This document shows positions 18,036 through 27,326 of a DNA stretch of 64,000 nt, one piece after another. The stretch is from the NCBI RefSeq assembly GCF_013415305.1, contig NZ_JACBXU010000001.1:992001-1056000 (forward strand), in the 5' to 3' direction. This DNA comes from Pantoea sp. WMus005. GTDB lineage: Bacteria; Pseudomonadota; Gammaproteobacteria; Enterobacterales; Enterobacteriaceae. Below the pieces are notes generated by a model, which did no database searches, was not told the DNA's origin, and saw nothing but the letters and a program-made list of their open reading frames with translations. The first letter of the stretch is position 1. Every line of letters begins with the position of its first letter. The position numbers and the translations under genes are program-made.

Positions 18036-19601
18036 ATGCGTCTGGAAGTGTTCTGTCAGGACCGTATTGGCCTGACGCGTGAACTGCTCGATCTGCTGGT
18101 GGCACGCAACATTGATTTACGCGGTATAGAAATCACGGCGCTGGGCCGCATCTACCTGAACTTCTCTGCCCTGGAATTCGACGCTTTCAGCAATCTGATG
18201 GCGGAAATCCGCCGTACACCAGGCGTAACAGATGTGCGCACGGTCCCGTACATGCCTTCTGAACGGGAGCATCGCGCACTGAGTGCATTGCTGGTGGCAA
18301 TGCCTGATCCGGTCTTCTCGGTCGATCTGAAAAGCAAGGTGGAACTGGCTAATCCGGCAGCGCAAAACCTGTTTAATCTTGATGAAGAGAAGATGCGTAA
18401 CTTCAGCGCCGGTAATCTCATCAACGGCTTTAACTTTATGCGCTGGCTGGAAAGCGATCGGGTTGAGGCGCAGGCGCAGCATGTCGTCATTGAAGGGCGT
18501 GATTTCCTGATGGAAGCGCGTCCTATCTATTTGCCGGGCGAAGAGGGACAGAATGACAGGCCGGTGGGCGCGATGGTGATGCTGAAATCAACCGCTCGTA
18601 TGGGCCGTCAGTTGCAGAATCTGGTGGTCACCGACGAATCGGAGTTTGATCATATTATTGCCGTCACGCCGAAGATGCGTCAGGTGGTCGATCAGGCGCG
18701 CAAACTGGCGATGCTCGATGCACCATTGCTGATTGTTGGCGATACCGGCACCGGAAAAGATATGCTGGCACGCGCCTGTCATCTGCGCAGTGCGCGTGGA
18801 AAAAATCCTTTCCTGGCGCTGAATTGTGCCTCTCTGCCTGACGACGTTGCGGAAAGCGAGCTGTTTGGACATGCAGCCGGCGCCTATCCCAATGCGCTGG
18901 AAGGCAAGAAAGGCTTTTTTGAGCAGGCGAATGGCGGCTCGGTCCTGCTGGATGAGATTGGCGAGATGTCGCCGAGAATGCAGACCAAACTGCTGCGTTT
19001 TCTCAACGATGGCACCTTCCGCCGCGTCGGCGAAGAGCATGAAGTGCATGTCGATGTGCGGGTGATCTGCGCCACGCAAAAAAACCTGATTGAACTGGTG
19101 CAGCGCGGGGAGTTCCGCGAAGATCTCTTCTACCGCCTTAATGTGCTGACGCTGCAGCTGCCGCCTCTGCGCGATCGCCCACAGGACATTCTGCCGCTGA
19201 CCGAAATGTTTGTGGCCCGCTTTGCGGATGAGCAGGGTATGGCGCGTCCGCGCCTCTCATCACAGCTCAATGCGTTTCTGACCCGCTATGCCTGGCCTGG
19301 CAATGTGCGTCAGCTAAAAAATTCCCTTTATCGCGCATTAACTCAGCTGGAAGGTTACGAACTGCGTCCGCAGGATATCGTGTTGCCCGAACAGGCGCTG
19401 GATGTGTCACTGGGGGATGAGGCGCTGGAAGGAACGCTGGATCAGATCACCAGCCGGTTCGAACGCTCAATTCTGACGCGGCTTTATCTCTCTTATCCCA
19501 GCACCCGAAAGCTGGCAAAACGGCTGGGCGTTTCACACACCGCGATAGCCAATAAGCTGCGGGAATATGGTCTGGGGCAAAAGCGCAACGAAAGCGAATA
19601 A
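18036..19601 (+). CDS. tyrR: TyrR, aromatic amino acid regulator
   Basis: TyrR controls aromatic amino acid synthesis and transport in response to Tyr, Phe and Trp. The 521-aa protein has an N-terminal ACT domain (MRLEVFCQDRIGLTRELLD), a PAS domain (about 80-150), a sigma-54-type AAA+ domain with Walker A GDTGTGKD and Walker B GGSVLLDEIGEM, and a C-terminal helix-turn-helix (TRKLAKRLGVSHTAIANKL). The start at 18036 follows AAGGCG; a reading frame 95 codons longer has no homology. Between FGHA and EGKKGFFE there is an insert AGAYPNAL relative to E. coli TyrR, which lacks the sigma-54-contacting loop; the GAFTGA motif itself is not restored. Confidence 0.97.
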   Translation: MRLEVFCQDRIGLTRELLDLLVARNIDLRGIEITALGRIYLNFSALEFDAFSNLMAEIRRTPGVTDVRTVPYMPSEREHRALSALLVAMPDPVFSVDLKSKVELANPAAQNLFNLDEEKMRNFSAGNLINGFNFMRWLESDRVEAQAQHVVIEGRDFLMEARPIYLPGEEGQNDRPVGAMVMLKSTARMGRQLQNLVVTDESEFDHIIAVTPKMRQVVDQARKLAMLDAPLLIVGDTGTGKDMLARACHLRSARGKNPFLALNCASLPDDVAESELFGHAAGAYPNALEGKKGFFEQANGGSVLLDEIGEMSPRMQTKLLRFLNDGTFRRVGEEHEVHVDVRVICATQKNLIELVQRGEFREDLFYRLNVLTLQLPPLRDRPQDILPLTEMFVARFADEQGMARPRLSSQLNAFLTRYAWPGNVRQLKNSLYRALTQLEGYELRPQDIVLPEQALDVSLGDEALEGTLDQITSRFERSILTRLYLSYPSTRKLAKRLGVSHTAIANKLREYGLGQKRNESE

Positions 19602-19620
19602 GCGGCAAAGAGAAGGTGAT

Positions 19621-19650
19621 AAGCGGATAACCGGGTTATCCGCTTTTTTT
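19621..19650 (+). terminator. Terminator of tyrR (also faces tpx)
   Basis: AAGCGGATAAC and its complement form an 11-bp stem with a 3-nt loop, followed by a T run, 20 nt after the tyrR stop. Confidence 0.9.
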
Positions 19651-19651
19651 A

Positions 19652-20155
19652 TTACTTCAGCGCGGCCAGCGCAGCGTCGTAATCTGGCTCAGTGGTGATT
19701 TCATCAACCAGCTGGCTGTAGATCACTTTGTCGTTCTCATCCAGCACGATCACTGCACGTGCGGTCAGACCTTCCAGCGCACCATCGGCAATTTCCACGC
19801 CATAGTCATACTTAAACTCTGAACCGCGCAGCGTCGACAGCGTTACCACGTTGCTCAGGTTTTCTGCGCCACAGAAACGCGACTGAGCAAAGGGCAGATC
19901 GGCAGAGATGCATAACACCACCGTATTATTCAGCTCGCTAGCAGCCTGATTGAACTTGCGCACTGATGAAGCACAGACACCGGTATCAACACTTGGGAAA
20001 ATGTTCAGAATTTTGCGTTTTCCTGCATACTCAGAGAGCGCGACGTTGACCAGGTTTTTAGCGACCAGTGTGAAAGCTTTGGCTTTATCGCCAGCCTGAG
20101 GAAACTGACCTGCAACCGGTACGGCATTACCCTGAAAATGAACAGTCTGAGACAT
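19652..20155 (-). CDS. tpx: Thiol peroxidase Tpx
   Basis: Tpx is a 167-aa atypical 2-Cys peroxiredoxin that reduces lipid and alkyl hydroperoxides using thioredoxin. The peroxidatic cysteine is Cys61 ([13 protein letters not shown]) and the resolving one Cys95 (SRFCGAENL), both at the usual positions, with the conserved Thr58 and Arg133-type active-site context. AAGGAAT lies upstream of the ATG. It diverges from ycjG. Confidence 0.97.
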   Translation of the reverse strand: MSQTVHFQGNAVPVAGQFPQAGDKAKAFTLVAKNLVNVALSEYAGKRKILNIFPSVDTGVCASSVRKFNQAASELNNTVVLCISADLPFAQSRFCGAENLSNVVTLSTLRGSEFKYDYGVEIADGALEGLTARAVIVLDENDKVIYSQLVDEITTEPDYDAALAALK

Positions 20156-20192
20156 AGTGATTCCTTTTGATGATAAAAAAGATCTGACACAA

Positions 20193-20212
20193 AACGGCTA
20201 AAGATAGCCGTT
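20193..20212. repeat. 8-bp palindrome in tpx-ycjG promoter region
   Basis: AACGGCTA, a 4-base centre AAGA, and TAGCCGTT form a perfect inverted repeat 38 bp upstream of the tpx start. It could be an operator or a hairpin in the tpx leader; there is no T-tract suited to termination. Confidence 0.4.
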
Positions 20213-20301
20213 GTTTATGACATAAAAGTTAAGGGTTTACGAGTTCAATTGTGGAATTTAACGTGGCGCTCACCCACTGCGTCACACATTGTGGAGTGGA
20301 A

Positions 20302-21285
20302 ATGAGAACGGTAAAAAGTTATCCCGAAGCCTGGCCCTTGCATACGCCGTTTGTCATCGCCCGTGGAACCCGGACCGAAGTTAAAGTGGTGGTGGTTGAA
20401 ATCGAAGAAGACGGTGTTAAAGGCGTCGGAGAAGCGACACCGTATGCCCGTTACGGTGAAAGCGAAGCCTCTGTACTGGCGCAAATCGGTACCCTGCTAC
20501 CTGCGCTACAGCAGGGCATGACACGTGAGGCGCTTCAGCAGGCACTGCCTGCCGGGGCCGCGCGCAACGCCATCGACAGCGCACTGTGGGATCTCGCCGT
20601 GCACCAGCAGCAGAGCAGCCTCTGGCAGCTTAACGGCGTCACTCCGCCTGAGGATGTGGTGACCGCGCAGACCGTCGGTATTGATACCCCCGAAGCGATG
20701 GCCAGCAGCGCACTCGCGCTGTGGCAGCATGGTGCAACGCTGCTGAAAGTTAAGCTGGATAATAATTTCATTACCGAACGTCTGATGGCGATCCGCGCCG
20801 CCGTGCCGGAAGCGACTTTGATTGTGGATGCAAATGAGTCCTGGCATGCCGAAGGCCTGGCGGCACGTTGTCAGTTGCTGGCGGACATCAATGTGGCGAT
20901 GCTGGAGCAGCCCCTGCCTGCAGGTGAAGATGCGGCGCTGGCGAACTTTATCCATCCCTTACCGATCTGCGCCGATGAGAGCTGTCATACCCGTGAAAGC
21001 CTGGCGGCGTTGCGAGGGCGTTATGAGATGGTCAACATCAAGCTGGATAAAGCAGGCGGGCTGACCGAGGCGCTGGCGCTGGCGGATGCCGCCCAGCAGC
21101 AGGGTTTTGCAGTAATGCTCGGCTGCATGCTCTGCACCTCACGGGCGATACACGCTGCGCTGCCGCTGGTACCGCAGACCCGCTTCGCGGATCTTGACGG
21201 GCCAACCTGGCTGGCGGTGGATTCAGAACCGGCAATCACCGTGCGCAACGGTCAGTTGATTATTGCTGCCAGCGCAGCAGGTTAA
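20302..21285 (+). CDS. ycjG: L-Ala-D/L-Glu epimerase
   Basis: This enolase-superfamily enzyme epimerises L-Ala-D-Glu from recycled murein to L-Ala-L-Glu for use as nutrients. The start at 20302 follows GGAG and gives MRTVKSYPEAWPLHTPFVIARG, as in E. coli; an earlier ATG adds 17 unrelated residues. The 327-aa protein has the catalytic KVKLD, metal ligands in IVDANESW, MLEQPLP and ICADES, and the second catalytic lysine in NIKLDK. Its 3' end overlaps mpaA on the other strand by 26 bp. Confidence 0.95.
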   Translation: MRTVKSYPEAWPLHTPFVIARGTRTEVKVVVVEIEEDGVKGVGEATPYARYGESEASVLAQIGTLLPALQQGMTREALQQALPAGAARNAIDSALWDLAVHQQQSSLWQLNGVTPPEDVVTAQTVGIDTPEAMASSALALWQHGATLLKVKLDNNFITERLMAIRAAVPEATLIVDANESWHAEGLAARCQLLADINVAMLEQPLPAGEDAALANFIHPLPICADESCHTRESLAALRGRYEMVNIKLDKAGGLTEALALADAAQQQGFAVMLGCMLCTSRAIHAALPLVPQTRFADLDGPTWLAVDSEPAITVRNGQLIIAASAAG

Positions 21286-21967
21286 CCATCATCTCAAGAT
21301 AGGTCTCTGTGGCTTCATCCACTGAAATCACCGGCATTTCAGCGGTCACGCAAGGCAGGCTGAGATCGTGACACCAGCTGCCGAATGAGCCGGGCGTATC
21401 ATAACCGACGCTGCTGACGCGGGGGAGGCCGGTATGGCTGGCCAGCCAGCCGCCAATCTCCACCTGATGCGGGTCGTCAATGCAGCCCAGCGGTTCATGC
21501 CATGAGACGATCCAGCGCGGTTTCAGCTGATGAATCAGGGCACAGAGCGCCTGGGTTTCCGGTTCAGAACCCGGATGGGTGCCGGTCGACAGCGCCACAT
21601 CGCGCGCATCGGCCGCACTGTTCCAGCGATAAACCGTCTCGCCTGACTGCCAGTTCGCCGCCGGGAAGTTGCGGTTGAGATCGACGCCGTTTGCGTTAGC
21701 GCGTAGCCCCAGTTGACAGCCATCCGGATTGACCGCCAGCACCACGTGGTGCCGACGCATGCCATCGGGTAATGTCCGTAACGCAGCGGAGAGGGTGGCG
21801 ATGGCCGCATTCTCATCGCCGTGGGTGCCGGCCAGAATCAGACCGCTGTCGGGATCGCCCAACGGGGCCGGAAACCACAGCAGCGGTGCACCCAGCACTG
21901 AGCGGCCATACTGCTGATACGGAACGTCCAGTTTGCCGCGCAGGGTACGCGGATGGAGTGGCGACAT
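21260..21967 (-). CDS. mpaA: Murein tripeptide amidase MpaA
   Basis: MpaA is an M14-family zinc carboxypeptidase that cleaves the gamma-D-Glu-diaminopimelate bond of murein tripeptide in the cytoplasm, giving the dipeptide substrate of the neighbouring epimerase. Zinc ligands are in GTHGDEN and the later VSWHEP, substrate binding in NPDGCQLGLRANANGVDLNRNF, and the catalytic Glu in CVTAEMP. Two ATGs two codons apart are possible; the second (21967) lies 8 nt after GAGG and is preferred, giving 235 aa. Confidence 0.93.
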   Translation of the reverse strand: MSPLHPRTLRGKLDVPYQQYGRSVLGAPLLWFPAPLGDPDSGLILAGTHGDENAAIATLSAALRTLPDGMRRHHVVLAVNPDGCQLGLRANANGVDLNRNFPAANWQSGETVYRWNSAADARDVALSTGTHPGSEPETQALCALIHQLKPRWIVSWHEPLGCIDDPHQVEIGGWLASHTGLPRVSSVGYDTPGSFGSWCHDLSLPCVTAEMPVISVDEATETYLEMMVNLLRWQQ

Positions 21968-22119
21968 ACTCATTTCCTCATAGGGTTTTACTAAAAGTAG
22001 CGGAAAAGCCGTGCGCGGAAAATAGCTATTTATCTGTCAGCCATTTGCGATAAAGTGCCCTGCACAAGCTGCATCGGCAACAGACTGGTGCAGCACTTCT
22101 TTGGGGTAAAGGAGTGATA

Positions 22120-23739
22120 ATGGTAAAGACCTTTCGCATGACGCTGGCAGCAATCAGTCTGAGCAGCATCCTCACACCCGCCATCGCGGCGAATCCTCCC
22201 GCTGGCGCGCAGCTGGCTGAACAGCAGCAGATCGTCCGCCACATTAAAGATGAACCCGCTTCCCTCGATCCGCTTAAAGCGGTGGGGCTGCCGGAAATTC
22301 AGGTGATTCGGGATCTGTTTGAAGGCCTGACTAATCAGGATGCGCAGGGCAAAATTGTACCGGGTGTGGCGCAAAGCTGGAGCAGCAGCGATAACAAAAC
22401 CTGGGTCTTCACCCTGCGCAATAACGCGCGCTGGTCGAACGGCGATCCGGTCACTGCTCAGGATTTTGTCTACAGCTGGCAGCGCCTGGTCGATCCCAAA
22501 AACAGTTCTGCTTTTGCCTGGTTCGCAGGCCTGAGTGGCATTGAAAATGCAGCGGCGATTACCAAAGGCGAAATGACGCCCGATAAGCTTGGCGTGGCTG
22601 CCCAGGGTAAATACCAGTTGAGGGTGACGCTGGATCGTCCGGTGCCGTGGTTCCCGGCGCTGGTGGCCAACGTGGCGCTCTTCCCGGTGCCCCAGAAAAT
22701 AATTGCACAGGAAGGTGACAGCTGGACGGCACCCGGCAAACTGGTCGGTAACGGTGCCTATCAGCTGAGCGAGCGGGTCGTGAACGAGAAGATCGTCCTG
22801 ACCCGTAATCCTCACTACTGGGATGATGCACATTCGGTGCTGACAAAAGTGACCTTTGTGCCCATCAATGAAGAGTCGAGCGCGACCAAACGTTATCGTG
22901 CCAATGATATCGATATCACCGAATCCTTCCCTAAAAATATGTATGCGCTATTGAAGAAAACGTTGCCGGGAGAGGTCTACACACCCGACCAGTTAGGCAC
23001 CTATTACTATGCGTTTAACACGCAGAAAGGGCCGACGGCTGATGTGCGGGTGCGCAAAGCGCTGTCCTGGTCAATCGACCGAAAAGTGATTGCCGAAAAA
23101 GTGCTGGGTACCGGAGAAAAACCGGCATGGCACTTTACGCCCGATGTCACTGCAGGCTTTAAGCCTCTGCCTGTTTTCATGCAACAGCACGATCAGAATA
23201 GCCTGAATGCGCAGGCCAAATCGCTGCTGGCTGCCGCCGGTTATGGCCCCGGCAAGCCATTAAAACTCAAACTGCTTTATAACACCTCAGAGAGCCATCA
23301 AAAGATTGCGATTGCCGTGGCCTCAATGTGGAAAAAGAATCTCGGTGTGGATGTCACCCTGGAGAACCAGGAGTGGAAAACCTACATTGACAGCCGTAAC
23401 AGCGGAAACTTTGATGTGATTAGGGCTTCGTGGGTCGGCGACTACAACGAGCCCTCAACCTTCCTGAACTTGCTGACTTCTGGCAACAGCAGCAATATCT
23501 CACGCTTCAGTAACGCGGATTATGATGCGGTTATCGCTAAAGCCAGCCGTGAAACCAGCGATCAGGCACGTAACAGCGATTACAATCGTGCCGAGCAAAT
23601 CCTGGCTGAGCAGGCCCCGGTCGCCCCCCTCTATCAGTACACCAATGGCCGACTGATTAAACCCTGGGTTAAAGGCTATCCGATCACCAACCCTGAAGAT
23701 GTCGCCTACAGCCGTGAACTGTGGATTGAAAAGCACTAA
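22120..23739 (+). CDS. mppA: MppA, periplasmic murein peptide-binding protein
   Basis: MppA binds L-Ala-gamma-D-Glu-meso-diaminopimelate in the periplasm and delivers it to the Opp permease for recycling. The 539-aa protein has a signal peptide (KTFRMTLAAISLSSILTPAIA) and the SBP_bac_5 fold with LDPLKAVGLPEIQVIRDLFEGL and GNGAYQL. The start at 22120 lies 5 nt after AAGGAG; an upstream GTG overlaps that site. With mpaA and ycjG it forms a murein-peptide salvage cluster. Confidence 0.93.
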   Translation: MVKTFRMTLAAISLSSILTPAIAANPPAGAQLAEQQQIVRHIKDEPASLDPLKAVGLPEIQVIRDLFEGLTNQDAQGKIVPGVAQSWSSSDNKTWVFTLRNNARWSNGDPVTAQDFVYSWQRLVDPKNSSAFAWFAGLSGIENAAAITKGEMTPDKLGVAAQGKYQLRVTLDRPVPWFPALVANVALFPVPQKIIAQEGDSWTAPGKLVGNGAYQLSERVVNEKIVLTRNPHYWDDAHSVLTKVTFVPINEESSATKRYRANDIDITESFPKNMYALLKKTLPGEVYTPDQLGTYYYAFNTQKGPTADVRVRKALSWSIDRKVIAEKVLGTGEKPAWHFTPDVTAGFKPLPVFMQQHDQNSLNAQAKSLLAAAGYGPGKPLKLKLLYNTSESHQKIAIAVASMWKKNLGVDVTLENQEWKTYIDSRNSGNFDVIRASWVGDYNEPSTFLNLLTSGNSSNISRFSNADYDAVIAKASRETSDQARNSDYNRAEQILAEQAPVAPLYQYTNGRLIKPWVKGYPITNPEDVAYSRELWIEKH

Positions 23740-23857
23740 GCCTGTGGTGGCCGATTTTCCGGCCACCTGCTGACATCTTTCTTCACAGCCCTGCGATTGC
23801 AACTCAACGCCCTCACGTTAGACTGTATCGTATTGATATTAGTGGTGAGGCAACGTT

Positions 23858-24841
23858 GTGGACGTCATTGAAGGAAAAGCATTACAGGTTTCAGATGCTA
23901 TCATCTCCTGCCAGCTGGATGGCAAGGGGGGGATGATCCCCATTGCTGAAGATGAAGTTATTGAGTGTGAGCAGCCTTGCTGGCTGCATCTGAACTATAC
24001 CCACAGCAAGAGCGCAGAATGGCTGCAGTCGACGCCACAGATCCCCGATGCCGTGCGTGATGCCTTAGCGGGCGACAGCATGCGTCCACGCGTCAGCCGA
24101 CTGGGCGACGGATTTATGATCGTGCTGCGCAGCGTCAACCACAATACCGATGCGCGCCGCGACCAATTGGTGGTGATGCGGGTGTTTATCAACGATAAGC
24201 TCATCGTTTCGACCCGACGGCGTAAAGTTTCTGCCGTCGATGAAGTGCTCACTGATTTGCAAAATGGCAACGGCCCGATTGACTGCGGCAGCTGGCTGGT
24301 TGATGTCTGTGATGCCCTGACCGATCACACCAGTGAATTTATCGAAGAGTTACATGACAAAATCATCGAGCTGGAAGATGCGCTGCTTGACCAGCAGATG
24401 CCCGCGCGCGGCGAGCTCGGTCTGCTGCGCAAACAGCTGATTGTGATGCGGCGTTACATGGCACCCCAGCGGGATGTCTATGCCCGGCTCGCCAGTGAAA
24501 AACTGGCCTGGATGGATGACAGCGAACGGCGCCGGATGCAGGAGATTGCCGACCGTCTGGGGCGCGGGCTGGATGATCTGGATGCGGGCGTGGCGCGCAC
24601 CGCGATTCTGGCTGACGAAGTCGCCTCTGCGATGGCAGAATCGATGAACCGCCGCACCTATACCATGTCACTGATGGCGATGATCTTTTTGCCCGCCACG
24701 TTCCTGACCGGCCTGTTTGGTGTCAACCTGGGCGGCATTCCAGGCGGCGGATGGGAGTATGGCTTTACTATCTTTTGTCTGTTGCTGGTGGCACTGGCGG
24801 TGGGGGTCGCGGGCTACCTGCGCAAACGGCACTGGCTTTAG
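23858..24841 (+). CDS. zntB: ZntB zinc transporter (CorA family)
   Basis: ZntB is a CorA-type homopentameric zinc channel of the inner membrane. The 327-aa protein has a long cytoplasmic N-terminal domain ([35 protein letters not shown]) and two C-terminal helices with the periplasmic motif [14 protein letters not shown], where CorA has GMN. The start codon is GTG with GTGAGG 8 nt upstream, and the length equals the E. coli protein. Confidence 0.95.
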   Translation: MDVIEGKALQVSDAIISCQLDGKGGMIPIAEDEVIECEQPCWLHLNYTHSKSAEWLQSTPQIPDAVRDALAGDSMRPRVSRLGDGFMIVLRSVNHNTDARRDQLVVMRVFINDKLIVSTRRRKVSAVDEVLTDLQNGNGPIDCGSWLVDVCDALTDHTSEFIEELHDKIIELEDALLDQQMPARGELGLLRKQLIVMRRYMAPQRDVYARLASEKLAWMDDSERRRMQEIADRLGRGLDDLDAGVARTAILADEVASAMAESMNRRTYTMSLMAMIFLPATFLTGLFGVNLGGIPGGGWEYGFTIFCLLLVALAVGVAGYLRKRHWL

Positions 24842-24927
24842 CGAGGGAGAGGTGACCCGGGCGGGAGTCTCATTTGATTACGGAAGTACCGTCGGGTGGG
24901 CTGAAAATCGCGTTAAGAAAACAAAAG

Positions 24928-24941
24928 CTGATCGACATCAA
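24928..24941 (+). promoter_or_regulatory. FNR box of fnrS
   Basis: CTGATCGACATCAA matches TTGAT-N4-ATCAA at 9 of 10 defined bases. It is centred about 42 bp before the fnrS 5' end, the class II activator position. Confidence 0.85.
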
Positions 24942-24976
24942 TAACCGAATGTCGCCGCTGACGCAAACTCTCTCCC

Positions 24977-25098
24977 GCAGGTGAATGCAACGTCAAGCGA
25001 TGGGCGTTGCGCTCCATATTGTCTTATTTCCATATTTAGAATTATTGCATAGCACATTTAATTCGAAACATGCCGGCCATTGTGCCGGCTTTTTTTTT
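24977..25098 (+). ncRNA. fnrS: FnrS small RNA
   Basis: FnrS is the anaerobically induced Hfq-binding RNA that represses oxidative-stress and aerobic metabolism mRNAs. The 5' part (GCAGGTGAATGCAACGTCAA, then a stem with GCGATGGGCGTTGCGC) is nearly the same as E. coli FnrS, as is the middle segment around ATTGTCTTATTTCC. The 3' end is a GCCGGC stem with a 6-nt loop and nine T residues. The position after zntB matches E. coli, where dbpA follows; dbpA is absent here. Confidence 0.95.
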
Positions 25099-25165
25099 GC
25101 CCGCCTGGCTGGAACGCCAATCCTTTCCTAAGCTTAAAGTCCATTCGCATGAAAAGGAGTACGGC

Positions 25166-25312
25166 ATGAGCGCGATTTTTAACAGCGAGCCGATCCCTAC
25201 GGATCCAGTCCCGATTCCTGAGCCCATTCCCCACCCGCAGCCCCAGCCTGATCAGCCGACCGATCCGGAATATCCGCCGATAATGGATCCACCGCCACAC
25301 CGCAACATATAA
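25166..25312 (+). CDS. Small proline-rich protein (48 aa)
   Basis: The protein starts MSAIFNSEPIPTDPVPIPEP and about one third of its residues are proline, in repeated Pro-x and x-Pro-x-Pro pairs. It lacks a signal peptide and cysteines. AAAAGGAG lies 6 nt before the ATG at 25166, so translation is credible. I do not recognise a family. It occupies the place of dbpA between fnrS and ttcA. A longer frame that starts inside the fnrS terminator is rejected. Confidence 0.5.
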   Translation: MSAIFNSEPIPTDPVPIPEPIPHPQPQPDQPTDPEYPPIMDPPPHRNI

Positions 25313-25343
25313 AAAAAGGGCGTGCTGCCAGCAGCACGCCCTT
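25311..25343 (-). terminator. Terminator of ttcA
   Basis: On the minus strand AAGGGCGTGCTG and its complement form a 12-bp stem with a 4-nt loop, followed by TTTTTTT, just past the ttcA stop. It overlaps the end of the proline-rich gene and may serve both. Confidence 0.88.
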
Positions 25344-25358
25344 AAAATTGCAAGGGGC

Positions 25359-26294
25359 TTATTTAATCTGAAGCACATCAAGACGTACGCTAAGATCCGG
25401 CACATCATCTTCATCAGCACGCCAGCCCACAGGCTGCAACGGCAGGGTTTCACGATCAAAGGCGAGATCGCCGCCATCAACGACGGCATCGCCATGCTTA
25501 ATCCCTTTAAAATCGAACAGATTGATATCTGCCAGGTGCGACGGCACGACGTTTTGCATTGCGCTGAACATGGTTTCGATACGGCCAGGATAGCGCTTAT
25601 CCCAGTCGCGCAGCATATCAGCCACGACCTGACGCTGCAGGTTTGGCTGAGAACCACAGAGGTTGCACGGGATAATCGGGAACTGACGCGCTTCTGAGAA
25701 ACGAATGATATCTTTCTCGCGGCAGTAGGCCAGCGGACGGATCACGATCTGTTTGCCATCATCGCTCATCAGCTTTGGCGGCATACCTTTCAGTTTTCCG
25801 CCGTAGAACATGTTCAGGAACAGCGTCTGCAGGATGTCATCGCGATGGTGGCCCAGCGCAATTTTAGTACAACCCAGTTCAGTCGCAACGCGATAGAGAA
25901 TGCCACGGCGCAGGCGCGAGCAGAGTGAGCAGGTGGTTTTGCCTTCCGGGACTTTCTCTTTGACGATAGAGTAGGTATCTTCTTCGATAATCCGGTACTC
26001 AACGCCCTGGGCTTCAAGATATTGCGGCAGGATGTGCTCGGGGAAGCCTGGCTGTTTCTGGTCGAGGTTAACGGCAATCAGGCTAAAATTGACCGGCGCA
26101 CTTTTTTGCAGACTGCGCAAAATTTCCAGCATGGTGTAGCTGTCTTTACCGCCTGACAGGCAGACCATGATGCGGTCGCCTTCTTCAATCATATTAAAAT
26201 CTGCAATGGCTTCGCCGACATTACGACGCAGTCGTTTCTGAAGTTTATTCAGATTGTACTGTTCTTTCTTGTCAACCGTTTGATTATCTTGCAT
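25359..26294 (-). CDS. ttcA: tRNA 2-thiocytidine(32) synthetase TtcA
   Basis: TtcA thiolates cytidine 32 of several tRNAs using ATP and an iron-sulfur cluster. The 311-aa protein has the PP-loop [12 protein letters not shown] and two CxxC pairs (CSLC and CNLC) that hold the cluster. The ATG at 26294 gives the E. coli-like start [20 protein letters not shown] with AGGTG upstream. In E. coli the Rac prophage integrates in this gene; here it is intact. Confidence 0.96.
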   Translation of the reverse strand: MQDNQTVDKKEQYNLNKLQKRLRRNVGEAIADFNMIEEGDRIMVCLSGGKDSYTMLEILRSLQKSAPVNFSLIAVNLDQKQPGFPEHILPQYLEAQGVEYRIIEEDTYSIVKEKVPEGKTTCSLCSRLRRGILYRVATELGCTKIALGHHRDDILQTLFLNMFYGGKLKGMPPKLMSDDGKQIVIRPLAYCREKDIIRFSEARQFPIIPCNLCGSQPNLQRQVVADMLRDWDKRYPGRIETMFSAMQNVVPSHLADINLFDFKGIKHGDAVVDGGDLAFDRETLPLQPVGWRADEDDVPDLSVRLDVLQIK

Positions 26295-26337
26295 TTTCAC
26301 CTATCTCAAAAACCAGAAAGCGTAGCCGAAGGGCAAA

Positions 26338-26641
26338 TTACTGTGCGCGCTCAGCCAGACACTTCACTGCGGTGTCACGAATATGCAGCGTATGGTACGG
26401 ATTGTTGCCGCGAATGCCAGTACTGGAGTGAAGTAATCAGCGGATAATCGCTGCCGGAGGCGGCGAGTCGTGGGTGCGCGATGTCAGCGGGTGGGGACAT
26501 TTTCCCACTGACAATCGATCTCATTACTGTACGTTGAGCAGAAGGGCAGTGATGCCTGATTAGCATCAGCCTGCAAATGTTTTTTTTTGCCGCACAGCCG
26601 GCGGTTATTAACATGACAGTGAGAAGTAACAGCGTTTTCAT
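26338..26641 (-). pseudogene. Frameshifted small lipoprotein gene
   Basis: The start (MKTLLLLTVMLITAGCAAKK) is a clear lipoprotein signal with lipobox ITAGC. Just after it comes a run of nine A residues (26580-26588 on the minus strand), and the sensible continuation, HLQADANQASLPFCSTYSNE, lies in another frame. A further piece (DIAHPRLAASGSDYPLITSL) is back in the first frame, and the end (NNPYHTLHIRDTAVKCLAER) is in a third frame. So at least three shifts break the gene. I do not recognise the family. Confidence 0.5.
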
Positions 26642-27119
26642 TCATGCTTCCGGATGCGGAAATAAAAACAGCATGCGCCGCTATTAATCAATCCCCTATA
26701 AACAGAGGTCCTGTTGGTACGCTTATGATTTTACACGAATCAAATTAAATATTTTTTCATAAATCCATTAGCGATGAGTTTGTGAACCGTGATTGATTTT
26801 CAGATATCGCATGCTGATAAGTGCTGCCTGTTGAGTATGCGTTAATACTGCGCGTATATAATTACACTTCATCTTGCTGAAAAATAATGTATCGCATTAA
26901 AATCAAACCGTTTTGTGTCAGGCTTGCAGATGTTGATGTCGTCTTATTTAGCGCGAATATGTATCATTTACGTCATGATAATCAGTAAATTGTTAAGGAA
27001 CAGGCGATAGATTGTGCGTATCAGGGAATTATTATAGTGTCTGCTTCGACAGCTTATTCGTTTCGCACATTTCGGCAATACAGGGTGCAGATGAAGCCGT
27101 TTAATGTCCGGCTATATAT
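26642..27119. other. AT-rich intergenic region, no gene seen
   Basis: This 480-bp stretch is clearly AT-richer than its surroundings. I see no credible reading frame with a ribosome site, no RNA that I recognise and no terminator. A 33-codon frame starting near 26888 (MYRIKIKPFCVRLADVD) lacks a ribosome site. Confidence 0.5.
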
Positions 27120-27128
27120 GTGAGTAAA

Positions 27129-27305
27129 ATGAATCAAATATTAACGATTATGAGACTTTCGGTTAGCCGTCAAAAAATAAAAAAGTATGGCCTCAAATTT
27201 ATTATGATGCTGTTACTCTTTTTACTCTGCTATGTTGCAGTCATGTATTGTGGCATTTTGCTGCTGGTAAACCGACACGGATTACTGCATTTCCTGCTGC
27301 ACTGA
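27129..27305 (+). CDS. Possible small membrane protein (58 aa)
   Basis: The protein (MNQILTIMRLSVSRQKIKKY, then a hydrophobic stretch FIMMLLLFLLCYVAVMYCGILLL) has one membrane segment near its end and a basic N-terminal part, the usual inside-positive layout. The ribosome site is weak and an upstream GTG at 27120 is also possible. No family is recognised. The AT-rich context suggests recent arrival or low selection. Confidence 0.3.
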   Translation: MNQILTIMRLSVSRQKIKKYGLKFIMMLLLFLLCYVAVMYCGILLLVNRHGLLHFLLH

Positions 27306-27326
27306 ATGTGCAATGGAATTGTACTG

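Noticed and set aside
18117-18482. Long minus-strand frames opposite tyrR, hrpA and other genes
   Set aside because: They are shadows of high-GC coding regions; none has a ribosome site or family-like sequence.
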